This document shows positions 36,507 to 45,123 of a DNA stretch of 64,000 nucleotides, one piece after another. The stretch is from Heliophilum fasciatum (lineage in GTDB: Bacteria; Bacillota; Desulfitobacteriia; Heliobacteriales; Heliobacteriaceae), in NCBI RefSeq assembly GCF_004341395.1, contig NZ_SLXT01000002.1, positions 1 to 64,000 of the forward strand, given 5' to 3'. Every line of letters starts with the position of its first letter. The first letter of the stretch is position 1. Under the pieces are notes generated by a model. That model was given only the letters and a program-made list of their open reading frames with translations. It was not told the origin of the DNA and searched no databases. Both the position numbers and the translations under genes were made by a program.

Positions 36507-37631
36507 GTGGGTCATCTCGGCATCGGCAAAGCCGACGTTTTCCGTGCGCTCGCTCATCGGTTGGATCAAAACCCCACCGGTGCTCCCATGAATGAAACGC
36601 TGATGCAAATCCTGCACATCATGTATTCCGAACCAGAAGCGCAGATCGGCAGTACCTTTCCCCAAGGATTTACCACCAGTGACAAAATCGCCAAAGCGTC
36701 CGGACTTCCGGAAGCAACGGTTCATGCGCACTTGGAATCCATGGCCAATAAAGGCCTGATCATTGATGTTCCCCGCAAAGGTAAAAGTCTTTACATGCTT
36801 AGCCCGCTTGTCATCGGTTTTTTTGAATATACCTTTATGCGTGTGACTGACCAATTACCGATGCATGATCTGGCGCATCTCTTTGAGCAGTACCACCTGG
36901 AACGTGGTGTCAGTGAATCCTTCTTCGGCGCTGAGACCAAAATGTTTCAAACCTGGCCTTATGAAAGCACCCTGCCCGACGCGGCCGTGGAAACCGAAGT
37001 GATGCCTTACGAAAAAGCGTCCGCCATGATCCGCGACGCCGGCGGCGGCTCTTTGACCATGTGCTACTGCCGCCACCAGGCCTGGCATCGCGGCACCGCT
37101 TGTGATGCACCGTTGCAAGATGTTTGCACTTCCTTAGGCACCGCTTCCGAGTTCCTCGTCCGCCGCGGTTTTGCCCGTCCCGCCACGGTGGACGAACTGC
37201 TGCGTGTGCTGGAACAAACGGAAAAGCTCGGTCTCGTTCACCTGGCCGATAACGTGCAAAACCGCCCCGCTTATCTTTGTCATTGTTGCGGCTGCTGTTG
37301 CGGCGCCTTGCGTGTGCTGAACGAGCAAGGCATCCCTTCCGTTCACCCTTCCAATTACATCCCCGTCATCGACGCGGCCCGGTGTACCGGTTGCGGTGCT
37401 TGTGTGGACGCCTGCCATGTGCACGCACTGGCACTGATCGACAGCGAACCCGGTGCCAAAACACGCCGTCAAGCCATGGTGCTTACCGAACGCTGCATCG
37501 GCTGCGGTGCTTGCATCCAGCGTTGTTCTCGTCGCGCCATGACCTTACATCGCCGCACCCATCTGCACATTCCTCCCAAGGACAAACGGGAACAACTGTC
37601 CCGCATTGCCAAGGAAAAAGGCCAATCATAA
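36507..37631 (+). CDS. HTH and 4Fe-4S cluster domain protein
   Basis: This is a 374-residue cytoplasmic protein. Start GTG 36507 lies eight bases after GGAG. Residues about 45-110 form a winged-helix-like region (TTSDKIAKASGLPEATVHAHL). The middle has cysteine motifs found in a family of clostridial ferredoxins (TMCYCRHQ and LCHCCGCCCGAL). The C-terminus has two ferredoxin-type motifs, CTGCGACVDACHVHA and CIGCGACIQRC, that should hold two clusters. The combination suggests a redox-sensing regulator or an electron carrier with a DNA-binding part. It is divergent from lctP. Confidence 0.75.
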   Translation: MGHLGIGKADVFRALAHRLDQNPTGAPMNETLMQILHIMYSEPEAQIGSTFPQGFTTSDKIAKASGLPEATVHAHLESMANKGLIIDVPRKGKSLYMLSPLVIGFFEYTFMRVTDQLPMHDLAHLFEQYHLERGVSESFFGAETKMFQTWPYESTLPDAAVETEVMPYEKASAMIRDAGGGSLTMCYCRHQAWHRGTACDAPLQDVCTSLGTASEFLVRRGFARPATVDELLRVLEQTEKLGLVHLADNVQNRPAYLCHCCGCCCGALRVLNEQGIPSVHPSNYIPVIDAARCTGCGACVDACHVHALALIDSEPGAKTRRQAMVLTERCIGCGACIQRCSRRAMTLHRRTHLHIPPKDKREQLSRIAKEKGQS

Positions 37632-37659
37632 ATCTTCATGGATGAAGGAGTCGATACCC

Positions 37660-38448
37660 ATGCGCAAGGCTTACTGGCCCCAACTCCTGCTGTTACTCCT
37701 GATCAGCGGCCTCTGCTTCCCCTTCACATTCGCCCTCGCTTGCGGTCCGTCCCATCCGCCGGCCGGTGCGCCAGCGCCGCCGCAAGTGACGGCCACCTCG
37801 CCCGTGAACGGGGCAACAGCAACCTTACCATTAAAAGAGATCATCATCGTCTTTAGTCACGCCGTCTCCCCTTGCACAAGTTATGGTGACATTGCCCTCC
37901 GTGATGGGCAAAACCAAGCCCTATCGATTCAAACCAAGATCGATGATCGCCAGCTCACCATCTACCCACAGCAACCCTTGCAACCGGAAGCAACGTACCG
38001 CCTCATCGTCCCGGTCAGTGCTGTCAGTGATATGTATAACCAGCCCAATATCCCCGCCTTTGAACTTACCTTTCAAACCGCCGCCGGGCCGCGGGTATTG
38101 CTCAATCAAAAAGATCTCGCCTTCACCGATGCTCAACCCTTTTTCTGCCCCAAGATTGAACAACTGCTTGTTCCCCTCCGCGCCGTCAGTACTACCCTTG
38201 GCGCCCCCATCCGTTGGGACGGCGCTACCCAGTCGGCCATCATCAGCTACCAAGATCGCCAGATTCGTCTGACCCCAGCGCAGAAACAAGCTTGGATCAA
38301 CGAGCAACCACGCCAGCTCAGCAACGCACCGGTCCTCTTCCATGACCGCCTCTACATACCGCTGCCTGCTGTTCAGGAACTATTCGGTATCGCCGTCACC
38401 TGGGACGAAGCGACCCAAACCGCCACCATCACCACAACGGCATCATAA
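37660..38448 (+). CDS. Secreted protein with Big_5 and copper amine oxidase N-terminal domains
   Basis: This is a 262-residue exported protein. Start ATG 37660 has AAGGAG at good spacing. The signal peptide ends near FALACGPS; the Cys could be a weak lipobox (ALAC). Residues about 42-125 form an Ig-like Big_5 domain (TSPVNGATATLPLKEIIIVF, LIVPVSAVSDMYNQ). Residues about 130-262 form the copper amine oxidase N-terminal domain (LLVPLRAVSTTLGAPIRWDG and LYIPLPAVQELFGIAVTWDE). This is a cell-surface module without enzyme activity of its own. It follows the HTH/Fe-S gene by 28 bp, so is probably co-transcribed. Confidence 0.8.
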   Translation: MRKAYWPQLLLLLLISGLCFPFTFALACGPSHPPAGAPAPPQVTATSPVNGATATLPLKEIIIVFSHAVSPCTSYGDIALRDGQNQALSIQTKIDDRQLTIYPQQPLQPEATYRLIVPVSAVSDMYNQPNIPAFELTFQTAAGPRVLLNQKDLAFTDAQPFFCPKIEQLLVPLRAVSTTLGAPIRWDGATQSAIISYQDRQIRLTPAQKQAWINEQPRQLSNAPVLFHDRLYIPLPAVQELFGIAVTWDEATQTATITTTAS

Positions 38449-38455
38449 GATACAA

Positions 38456-38494
38456 AAAGACGCCAGGAAACGAAATTCCTCGCGTCTTTTTTTT
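38456..38494 (+). terminator. Terminator after the CuAO-N/Big_5 gene
   Basis: Arms AAAGACG / CGTCTTT enclose an AGGAA / TTCCT inner stem and are followed by an eight-base T-run. Confidence 0.85.
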
Positions 38495-38573
38495 ATTATG
38501 TATGTAGCGTTCATTATGTTTATGTGTGTAGCTTTCATTGTCTATGTAACCAGTGAGTATGTACCTAAGGGGA

Positions 38574-39224
38574 TCAGTTCCATACACGCCGCTCAATTAA
38601 CAGCGGCGGTCGAATCGTCAAATACAATGCCGGCCCGACGAACGGCAACAAACAAGCCATCCAGTAGGTTGCTCCGTTCCAATACCCGCGCCGCATCATA
38701 TCGTCGCTTAGGGTCAACGCAAACAAAAACTGCAACACAAAAAAGTCAATCGACATGATATGGACCAAACCATTTTGTCGGAATTCCGTAAGATAAGCGG
38801 ACCAATCACCCCAGATCAACCCATAGACACTTAAGACCGCCGCGGCCACCAAGGTCAGTGCGCCCAAAATACGCGAGTCCAACCAGCGTACCCAGCCACG
38901 GCGCTTGCCCAGAAAAGTGTATCCTTCCTGGCGTAGCACAAAATACGGCAACAGCGCGAACCCGCCCAGGACAAAGGATAAAGCAACAAAGGGCCACGCC
39001 GGCACATCCTGTTCACGTCGGTCAAAAAGCACCACCGCCGCTAGCATCAGCGGAAACAGCCCCAGTGACTGAAAGACAGCAATCACCAGGGGATTATAAT
39101 CATCCCACCGCAAGGTGAGCAAGTCCACAACCAGTTGAAACTCATTGCCCTGTGATGGGGCCAACCAAACGGCATAACCAATCAAGGCCACCCAAGCCAG
39201 AAAAAGCAGTCCTTTACGTATCAT
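38574..39224 (-). CDS. Hypothetical polytopic membrane protein
   Basis: This 216-residue protein has about six membrane segments (starting at residues 5, 43, 75, 118, 150 and 190 approximately). It contains DWSAYLTEFRQNGLVHIMSIDF in the middle, a pattern shared with small membrane proteins of phototrophs and Clostridia of unknown function (DUF2834-like by memory, low confidence). It is monocistronic on the minus strand. No function can be inferred. Confidence 0.6.
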   Translation of the reverse strand: MIRKGLLFLAWVALIGYAVWLAPSQGNEFQLVVDLLTLRWDDYNPLVIAVFQSLGLFPLMLAAVVLFDRREQDVPAWPFVALSFVLGGFALLPYFVLRQEGYTFLGKRRGWVRWLDSRILGALTLVAAAVLSVYGLIWGDWSAYLTEFRQNGLVHIMSIDFFVLQFLFALTLSDDMMRRGYWNGATYWMACLLPFVGPALYLTIRPPLLIERRVWN

Positions 39225-39423
39225 CGGTTTTAACCTCCACTTGGCCTTTTCTCATCCTTGATCTCCGTAACCTTACCCTTGAACAAAGGTTAAACAAGGA
39301 GAAATGCATAAGATTATCATACACGATAACCCGGTTTATCGCTAGCCTGATTACGACAACGATGCGTCCTAGCGGCGCCGGTGGAGCAGACCTGCGATTT
39401 CTTTTGATTTCATTTGATTTCAT

Positions 39424-39454
39424 AAAAAAACCCCGGAGATGGTGCTCTCCGGAG
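39424..39454 (-). terminator. Terminator of the DEAD-box helicase gene
   Basis: Stem CCGGAGA / TCTCCGG with a 6-base loop, followed by TTTTTTT on the minus strand, just after the helicase stop codon. Confidence 0.85.
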
Positions 39455-39463
39455 TTTTCCTGT

Positions 39464-40912
39464 TTATTTGTTGCGATTCGTTCCCCGGCGTACCGGCTTA
39501 TTCGTACCCGGTTTACCGGAACCGGCCTTGGAGCGATGCCCCGTCGACTGCGCTTTCAGTACCTTCTGGCCACCGCTCTTTTGCGCTTTGCCTCGGTACG
39601 GCGCTTCACCGGCATCAGGAGCCCGACCAATCGAAGCAGCTTCAAATTCACCGGCCTCCTCCGTGCGCGCCTGCGGTTTGGCTGACTGCAGTTTGGCAAA
39701 CTGCGGTTTAGCGGACTGCCGATGGTCGCCGGAACGCATACCCGGTTCCTTAAGACGCTTCGTCGGTTTTTTGGCACCGACGCCTCGCTCATTCGTCCCC
39801 AAGGAAAAGGTAGCCCGCTCCGCTTCAATCCCTAACTCGGCACAAAAAGCCAAGAGACGCTTTTCTTCTTCCGGCGTAACGAGCGAAATCACTTGGCCGG
39901 CAGCGCCCATACGGCCGGTTCGGCCGGCACGATGTACATAAGCGACCAGCTTTTCCGGCAAATCATACTGGATTACATGGGTCACACCAGCCACATCAAG
40001 GCCCCGCGCCGCCAGATCCGTCGCAATCAGTACCGGTGATTGACCATGGCGAAATTTTTGCATCACTTGGCTTCGCTCGGCTGCCGGTGCTTCCCCTTGC
40101 AGCACTTCCACATCGACCTTTTTTTCCAGCAGTCGGCTGGCCACGTGCGGCAAAAAAGCGCCGTCATTGACAAAGACCAACGCCTTGATCGGCCCGCTCT
40201 TGATGATGCGCCGCAATAATTCGGCTTTGTCAGGCCGCCGGCACACATAATAGCGATGGGCTACGGCGATCGCATCCAGTTCCTGCGCCGATACCCGAAT
40301 GACCTCGGGGGAACGCAACAGGCCCTGCGCGACCGTTTCCACCTTGGCCGGTACCGTTGCTGAAAAGAAAAGCAGTTGGCGATCACGGACGGTGGTGCGG
40401 ATGATCTCCCGCACGACACCCATAAAGCCCATCTCCAGCATCATATCGGCTTCGTCGATCACGATCGTTCGTACTTCGTGCATCTTGAGTTTCCGCGCTT
40501 GAATCAGATCCGCTACCCGCGCCGGTGTCCCGACGATAACTTGGGGATGGCTCTTTAATTTTTCTACTTGACGGCGCACATCGGCACCGCCGATCAACGC
40601 CACCGCACCGATGGACGTTCCTTGGGTGAACTTCTGCACTTCTTGGTGAATCTGCACCGCCAGTTCCCGCGTCGGCGCCAAGATCACCGCTTGCGCGTGA
40701 TGAATATCCGGGTTCATCCGCGATAATATCGGCCATACATAAGCCAACGTTTTCCCTGTGCCGGTGGGCGACTCGGCGAGCACGTCCTTACCGGCCAAGA
40801 TCAGCGGCACTGCTTTTTGCTGGATCGGTGTAGGCTTCTGAAACCCATTGGCTTGACAAACCGTTAGAATAAACGGCGGCAACCCCTCAAAGGTCTGCCA
40901 GGGATCCGTCAT
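39464..40912 (-). CDS. DEAD-box RNA helicase
   Basis: This is a 482-residue ATP-dependent RNA helicase. Motifs in order: Q-motif GFQKPTPIQQKAVP, Walker A ESPTGTGKT, PTRELAVQ, GTPARV, DEAD in VIDEADMML, SAT in FFSATVPAK, TDLAARGLDV and HRAGRTGRMG. The C-terminal tail of about 100 residues is basic and low-complexity (repeated AKPQFAKLQSAKPQ-type units), as in RNA helicases that act on structured RNA or cold-shock ribosome assembly. No dbpA-type specificity domain is seen, so the specific gene name is withheld. Confidence 0.93.
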   Translation of the reverse strand: MTDPWQTFEGLPPFILTVCQANGFQKPTPIQQKAVPLILAGKDVLAESPTGTGKTLAYVWPILSRMNPDIHHAQAVILAPTRELAVQIHQEVQKFTQGTSIGAVALIGGADVRRQVEKLKSHPQVIVGTPARVADLIQARKLKMHEVRTIVIDEADMMLEMGFMGVVREIIRTTVRDRQLLFFSATVPAKVETVAQGLLRSPEVIRVSAQELDAIAVAHRYYVCRRPDKAELLRRIIKSGPIKALVFVNDGAFLPHVASRLLEKKVDVEVLQGEAPAAERSQVMQKFRHGQSPVLIATDLAARGLDVAGVTHVIQYDLPEKLVAYVHRAGRTGRMGAAGQVISLVTPEEEKRLLAFCAELGIEAERATFSLGTNERGVGAKKPTKRLKEPGMRSGDHRQSAKPQFAKLQSAKPQARTEEAGEFEAASIGRAPDAGEAPYRGKAQKSGGQKVLKAQSTGHRSKAGSGKPGTNKPVRRGTNRNK

Positions 40913-41062
40913 ACATTACCGACTCCTTATTGTTTATTATTAAAACCATGTACTGCCATCATAGTCCCCTACTGATCTCCTGTCAACCAAACCTCATCAA
41001 GCCGGCCAATCTCTGGCAATCGCATAAAACCCCGGATTGCCCTTTTTTCCCCTTCCCCCGGT

Positions 41063-41071
41063 TGTTATAAT
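41063..41071 (+). promoter_or_regulatory. Extended -10 promoter of xpaC-telA
   Basis: TGTTATAAT is a TGn-TATAAT extended -10 element, 50 bp before the xpaC start codon; no good -35 is seen at 17 bp, which is common for extended -10 promoters. Confidence 0.5.
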
Positions 41072-41120
41072 GTACGTATCATCGCCATTCATCGACAACG
41101 GACTTTCGAGGAGAACTGTC

Positions 41121-41753
41121 ATGAAAACGATTCTGCTCACCCTTAAACGTGTCTTTCTCGCCTCTTCCGCCGGCATCACCGCATTTATCGTGCTTTACGC
41201 CTTCAGCCCCCTTACCTTTCTCCCGGCCCTGCTCGGCGGCGGCGCGACTTACGTCATGACCAACTATGCCCTACGCCAACGCTCTACTGCGCGCGCCCTG
41301 CTTCCCGGTCCCGTTGGTGATGATCGGTACTTTGCCGAGCAAACGTTAAAAGAAGCCCGAAAAAAATTACGAGCCCTCGGACGACTTCGCTTCAAAATTC
41401 GTTCCTTGACCGTCTGGCTCAAAGTTTCCCGGCTCTACAAACTAGCCAACCAGATCATCACCATCGCCGAGAAAGAACCACAGCGCATCAAAAAAATTCC
41501 TACTTTTTTCAATCACTATTTGGATGCCACCGTCACCATCATGGAAAAGTATGTGCTCTTGGCCGCCCAGCCCATCGAAAACAGTGAAATTCGCACGGCC
41601 ATGACCAAAACGGAAAGCAGCCTCGACGAACTGCATCGGGCGCTGGAAACCGAACTGCATCACCTGTTATCCAACGACATTTTGGATCTCAATGTTGAAA
41701 TCGATGTCCTCAAATCCACCTTTAACCACAAAGGAGAAGGAGAGAAAAAATGA
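41121..41753 (+). CDS. xpaC: XpaC-family protein (5-bromo-4-chloroindolyl phosphate hydrolysis family)
   Basis: This is a 210-residue protein with two N-terminal membrane segments (about 13-32 and 34-50) and a helical cytoplasmic domain rich in Lys/Arg and Glu. Start ATG 41121 follows GAGGAGAACTGTC. Its gene overlaps telA by four bases (ATGA), the characteristic xpaC-telA pair of Firmicutes. XpaC was named for hydrolysis of a phosphatase dye substrate in Bacillus, but its biochemical role is not established; the pair is linked to envelope and toxic-anion stress. Confidence 0.82.
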   Translation: MKTILLTLKRVFLASSAGITAFIVLYAFSPLTFLPALLGGGATYVMTNYALRQRSTARALLPGPVGDDRYFAEQTLKEARKKLRALGRLRFKIRSLTVWLKVSRLYKLANQIITIAEKEPQRIKKIPTFFNHYLDATVTIMEKYVLLAAQPIENSEIRTAMTKTESSLDELHRALETELHHLLSNDILDLNVEIDVLKSTFNHKGEGEKK

Positions 41754-42985
41754 GCACACCGAGCGATCCTTTCGCCACACCAGGCCCCTTTACTCCCTCC
41801 GGCGATTCTCTGGCATCATCGCCCAAGGTGACCTCACCTCATGCCTGGGCCGGTAATCCCGCAGCCCCCCCCAGCGCTCCCGCGGTGCCGGTTCCCACAG
41901 CGACCCAAGCAGCGCCGTCGGATATTGCCACCATCGCGACCCTGCCGCCGGAACAACAAAAACAAGCGCTGCAGTTGGCCGGGCAGATCACCCCGGAAAA
42001 CCCGCAAAGCTTAATCCAATATGGCGTTCCTGTACAAGCAGAACTTTCGCGCTTCGCCGACAGCATCCTCGATCATGTCCGCGCCAAAGACACCGGTCCC
42101 GTCGGCGAACTCCTGGGCAATTTGATGATCCAGCTCAAAGAGGTTAACCCCAGTGAACTGAGCAGCGAAAAAAGCGGCTTTTTTACCAAGCTTTTCGGCA
42201 ATGCTAAACGCTCCACCGAAAAAATCCTCGCTCGCTACCAGACCGTCGGCAATGAGATCGATCACATTGCCCAGCAGCTTGACAAAGCACGGTTGCAACT
42301 TTTACGCGATATCACCTTATTGGAAACGCTTTTTGAGAAAAACCGCACTTATTTTCGCGAACTCAACATCTATATCGCCGCTGCCAAATACCGCTTGGAT
42401 GAACTGCAAAACCAAACCATTCCGGCACTCCAACAAAAAGCGTTACAAACCAATGATGCTACAGTGCTGCAAACCTTAGATGACGCCATCCAGTTTGCCG
42501 AACGGCTCGACAAAAAAATTCACGACCTCTTGATCAGCCGGACGGTCACCATGCAAACAGCACCGCAGATCCGCTTGATCCAAAACAACGACCATGTGCT
42601 TGTGGAAAAACTGCAGTCTTCCATCTTGACGACGATTCCCCTTTGGAAAAACCAAATCGTCCTGGCCGTCACCTTGCACCGCCAGCAAAGCGCCTTGGCG
42701 ATGCAGCGTCAGGTGACCGATACGACCAACGACCTCCTGCTTCGCAATTCGGAAATGCTGAAAACCAACAGCATCGGCGTTGCCCGCGAAAATGAGCGCG
42801 GCATTGTGGACCTGGAAACGCTGCAAAAAACACAGGCAAACTTGATCGCCACCTTAGAAGAAACACTGAAGATCCAGCAGACCGGCCGCGCCAAACGGCG
42901 CGAAGCCGAAACAGAACTGGCCCGTATGGAGCAAGAACTGAAAACCCAGTTAACCACCCTGACGACAACACCGCTGAAGCGCTAA
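41750..42985 (+). CDS. telA: TelA-family toxic anion resistance protein
   Basis: This is a 411-residue, mostly helical cytoplasmic protein. A low-complexity Pro/Ala-rich N-terminus (about 1-60) is followed by the TelA domain: FGNAKRSTEKILARYQTVGNEIDHIA, LLRDITLLETLFEKNRTYF, LNIYIAAAKYRLDE and LLLRNSEMLKTNSIGVARENERGIVDLETL. The name comes from tellurite resistance, but many homologues have no shown role in it, and in Gram-positives the family is linked to envelope stress. The ATG overlaps the stop of xpaC, so the two are translationally coupled. Confidence 0.9.
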   Translation: MSTPSDPFATPGPFTPSGDSLASSPKVTSPHAWAGNPAAPPSAPAVPVPTATQAAPSDIATIATLPPEQQKQALQLAGQITPENPQSLIQYGVPVQAELSRFADSILDHVRAKDTGPVGELLGNLMIQLKEVNPSELSSEKSGFFTKLFGNAKRSTEKILARYQTVGNEIDHIAQQLDKARLQLLRDITLLETLFEKNRTYFRELNIYIAAAKYRLDELQNQTIPALQQKALQTNDATVLQTLDDAIQFAERLDKKIHDLLISRTVTMQTAPQIRLIQNNDHVLVEKLQSSILTTIPLWKNQIVLAVTLHRQQSALAMQRQVTDTTNDLLLRNSEMLKTNSIGVARENERGIVDLETLQKTQANLIATLEETLKIQQTGRAKRREAETELARMEQELKTQLTTLTTTPLKR

Positions 42986-43070
42986 TCGACGGTTCTGGCA
43001 CGTAGCGGCAGCGCCATTGTTCACCACTTTCGGGATTTATCGTCAACGATAGTTTACTGCCGCCGGCGGT

Positions 43071-43697
43071 TTACTGCTGCCGGCGAGTTCCCGCTTCTAG
43101 CAGCCTGCGCAATTGTTGATAGCGGCGAAGAACAACAGTCCAATCGATATTTTGAAAAAATGCATTGATATAGGGTCCCCGATTGGCTCCATAATCGATA
43201 AAATAAGCATGCTCATAGACATCGATGAGCAGCAAGGGATAGGACGACTGTACGATCCCGACATTGTGAGCATCGGCTAAAAAGTTATGGAGTGCACCGC
43301 TGCGGTAATCATAGGCCAACATGGCCCATCCCCGTGACGCCGCAGCGGCAGCCCGAAAATCTTTTTCCCAGGCATCGAAGGAGCCAAAGTCCGTTTCAAT
43401 CGCTTGCCGCAACGCCGGAGCGGGCTGTTCCCCGGGAGCGGTGAGGTTTTCGAAGTATAATTCATGGAGAATCACACCATCCAGGTTAAACGTTTCCTCC
43501 ACCTTCATTTCACGATAGGAACTGTACCGGGGATTGACGTTTTCACGGCTCACCGTCCGTAAGTCTGTCCGGATCCGATTGACCGTCGCCACGTACCCTC
43601 GATAGAGGATCTCAAAGTGTTCCCGGATTTGACGGGCTGAAATCCCCTGCAATTGAAGCCATTTCGGCTGAAACGGCATTGATGTCAACTCAGCCAT
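43071..43697 (-). CDS. sod: Fe/Mn superoxide dismutase
   Basis: This 208-residue enzyme of the Fe/Mn family disproportionates superoxide. The four metal ligands are present: His in IREHFEILYRGYV, His in LHELYFENL, and Asp and His in LLLIDVYEHAYFIDYG. The gatekeeper Tyr34 equivalent is kept (GYV) but His30 equivalent is Leu (HFEILYR in place of HYGKHHQ), so the second sphere is unusual and catalytic activity cannot be assumed. The C-terminus is complete. It is monocistronic, 374 bp upstream of the XRE repressor gene's stop, with a terminator between. Confidence 0.83.
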   Translation of the reverse strand: MAELTSMPFQPKWLQLQGISARQIREHFEILYRGYVATVNRIRTDLRTVSRENVNPRYSSYREMKVEETFNLDGVILHELYFENLTAPGEQPAPALRQAIETDFGSFDAWEKDFRAAAAASRGWAMLAYDYRSGALHNFLADAHNVGIVQSSYPLLLIDVYEHAYFIDYGANRGPYINAFFQNIDWTVVLRRYQQLRRLLEAGTRRQQ

Positions 43698-43772
43698 CGG
43701 TTTTATCTCCCTTCATCGCTCTTTTTCTTACGGTACGAACAAGTTAACCATTTTAGGATAGCGTAACAGAGA

Positions 43773-43824
43773 AAAAAGCAGCCTCACGACAGCCAATCAT
43801 TGGCATCGTGAGGCTGCTTTTTTA
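43773..43824 (-). terminator. Terminator of the XRE-S24 repressor gene
   Basis: A long stem AAAAAGCAGCCTCACGA / TCGTGAGGCTGCTTTTT with a further TTGGC / GCCAA pairing inside; poly-T on both strands, so it may stop both the repressor transcript and any antisense transcript. Confidence 0.9.
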
Positions 43825-43856
43825 CGCAACCCGCTAACTTGTCAAGGACAAAGACC

Positions 43857-44621
43857 TTAGCGCACCGCACTTGATTTGGCCACCTTGGCCATAACCTCGA
43901 CCATTTTTTCCACTTCCACGCCACTTAGGCCGGCTTGAGTGGCTTTTTCGATCGCGCCTTCCCACTGCGTATCGCGATCTTCTTTAACCGCCAAGATGGA
44001 GCGATAGTCCTGCAGCGACGGTGGCTGCTTTTGAATGCTTACCACGTAGCCAAGAATGCGCGTGTGCGGGCCTACAGGTAGATCTTCATAGTAGGGATTC
44101 GCCGCCCGCAGCCACGCTTGCCCGCCTTCCACGACATAAAACTTCAGCGTCGCCCGCCACTCACCGTCATCCATGCCGGCGGCAACAATCATGCCCGGGC
44201 GCGGCGTATCGGTCTGCCGCAAAATGGCGATGTCGCCGTCGCTGATCCCGGCCCAGGACATACTGTCGCCGGAAACATGCAGGGCAAAATCAGCATGCAG
44301 TTCATCAGGCACAGCGATCTCGCCCTCAATATGCTCATCGGCCAACAGTGGAATCCCCGCTTTGATCGTCCCAAGAATCGGTACCCGTTCCAGTGGCTTG
44401 GCAGCCCGCAGATCGATGTCCCTTTCCATGCGCCCCAAGATGTAGTCAACGGACGTGCCAAAAAAGTCCGCCAGTGTTCGCAACGACTTATAATCGGCTT
44501 CACTGCTGTTTGTCTCATAGCGCGTATAGGTTGAGCGCTTCAGTCCCAGGTAATTGGCTACTTCCTCCTGATTCACGCCTTTGCGTTCCCGCAGCTTTTT
44601 CAAGCGTTTGCCTACGTCCAT
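43857..44621 (-). CDS. XRE-family repressor with LexA-like S24 peptidase domain
   Basis: This 254-residue protein resembles phage cI/ImmR-type regulators. Start ATG 44621 has GAGG eight bases upstream. Residues 1-60 are an XRE helix-turn-helix (KLRERKGVNQEEVANYLGLKRSTYTRYE). Residues about 80-210 are an S24 peptidase domain with the Ala-Gly cleavage segment LGTIKAGIP (88-89), the catalytic Ser120 in HVSGDSM and Lys160 in RATLKFY. All residues for self-cleavage are present, so it may be inactivated on DNA damage (RecA-dependent), as in lambdoid repressors. An inverted repeat at 44666 covers its promoter. It is divergent from the DUF1659/DUF2922 operon. Confidence 0.85.
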   Translation of the reverse strand: MDVGKRLKKLRERKGVNQEEVANYLGLKRSTYTRYETNSSEADYKSLRTLADFFGTSVDYILGRMERDIDLRAAKPLERVPILGTIKAGIPLLADEHIEGEIAVPDELHADFALHVSGDSMSWAGISDGDIAILRQTDTPRPGMIVAAGMDDGEWRATLKFYVVEGGQAWLRAANPYYEDLPVGPHTRILGYVVSIQKQPPSLQDYRSILAVKEDRDTQWEGAIEKATQAGLSGVEVEKMVEVMAKVAKSSAVR

Positions 44622-44665
44622 TTTTATCACCTCATATCCTGATACCCTTATTATACGTTACGTTA

Positions 44666-44690
44666 TTGCACACGGAAATATGATGTGCAA
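44666..44690. promoter_or_regulatory. Inverted repeat, probable operator of the XRE-S24 repressor
   Basis: TTGCACA (44666-44672) and TGTGCAA (44684-44690) are perfect inverted copies with an 11-base centre. They lie between the minus-strand -10 TATAAT (44655-44650) of the repressor gene and the -35 of the plus-strand promoter at 44709, a typical position for an operator controlling both. Confidence 0.5.
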
Positions 44691-44708
44691 AAAACTCACA
44701 AAAGATAC

Positions 44709-44737
44709 TTGACGTGCGTTTTTGTAACATATATAAT
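44709..44737 (+). promoter_or_regulatory. Sigma-A-type promoter of the DUF1659/DUF2922/YvrJ operon
   Basis: TTGACG (44709-44714) and TATAAT (44732-44737) are 17 bp apart, a near-consensus promoter, with AAGGAGGTGAT beginning about 11 bp downstream. Confidence 0.8.
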
Positions 44738-44761
44738 CAGGGACACAAGGAGGTGATGCAA

Positions 44762-44923
44762 ATGCACAAACGAATTCGCGACAGGCCATTTTTTTACCCA
44801 ATGATGTTACCAAAATTCACACAACAAGCGCACATTACAAGCACCCAAAATAATCGTCTGTCCGCACAGAAAGGAGCTATTTTATGGCGACTACCGCTCA
44901 ACCCCTCTACCGGCGCGGCATGA
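44762..44923 (+). CDS. Possible 53-residue leader ORF
   Basis: A perfect AAGGAGGTGAT ribosome-binding site precedes this ATG by four to eight bases, which is the main support. The 53-residue product is basic (MHKRIRDRPFFYP) with no recognised family, and it overlaps the first 40 bases of the DUF1659 gene in another frame. It may be a short real gene or simply a coupling leader that delivers ribosomes to the DUF1659 start. Confidence 0.35.
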   Translation: MHKRIRDRPFFYPMMLPKFTQQAHITSTQNNRLSAQKGAILWRLPLNPSTGAA

Positions 44924-45108
44924 TTGTCATCCAACCGGCCGTCAATCAGCAAGGGATGCCGGTCCTCAAGCAAGTGGCCATCCCGAACTTACGCCCTGAA
45001 AGCAATCAAGCCGACATCTACAGCACCCTTCAAGCTATCGGCCAATTACAGCGTCATCCCGTAACCGGGATCATGACCGTTGATACGGCCGAACTGATCG
45101 AAGCGTAA
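44884..45108 (+). CDS. DUF1659-like small protein
   Basis: This 74-residue protein is preceded by AAAGGAG. The sequence (YRRGMIVIQPAVNQQGMPVLKQVAIPNL, then DIYSTLQAIGQLQRHPV) is that of the DUF1659 family, which in Bacillota is commonly encoded with DUF2922 and YvrJ proteins. The function of the family is unknown. It is the first of four small genes sharing the 44709 promoter. Confidence 0.72.
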   Translation: MATTAQPLYRRGMIVIQPAVNQQGMPVLKQVAIPNLRPESNQADIYSTLQAIGQLQRHPVTGIMTVDTAELIEA

Positions 45109-45123
45109 AGGAGGTGAACAAGC

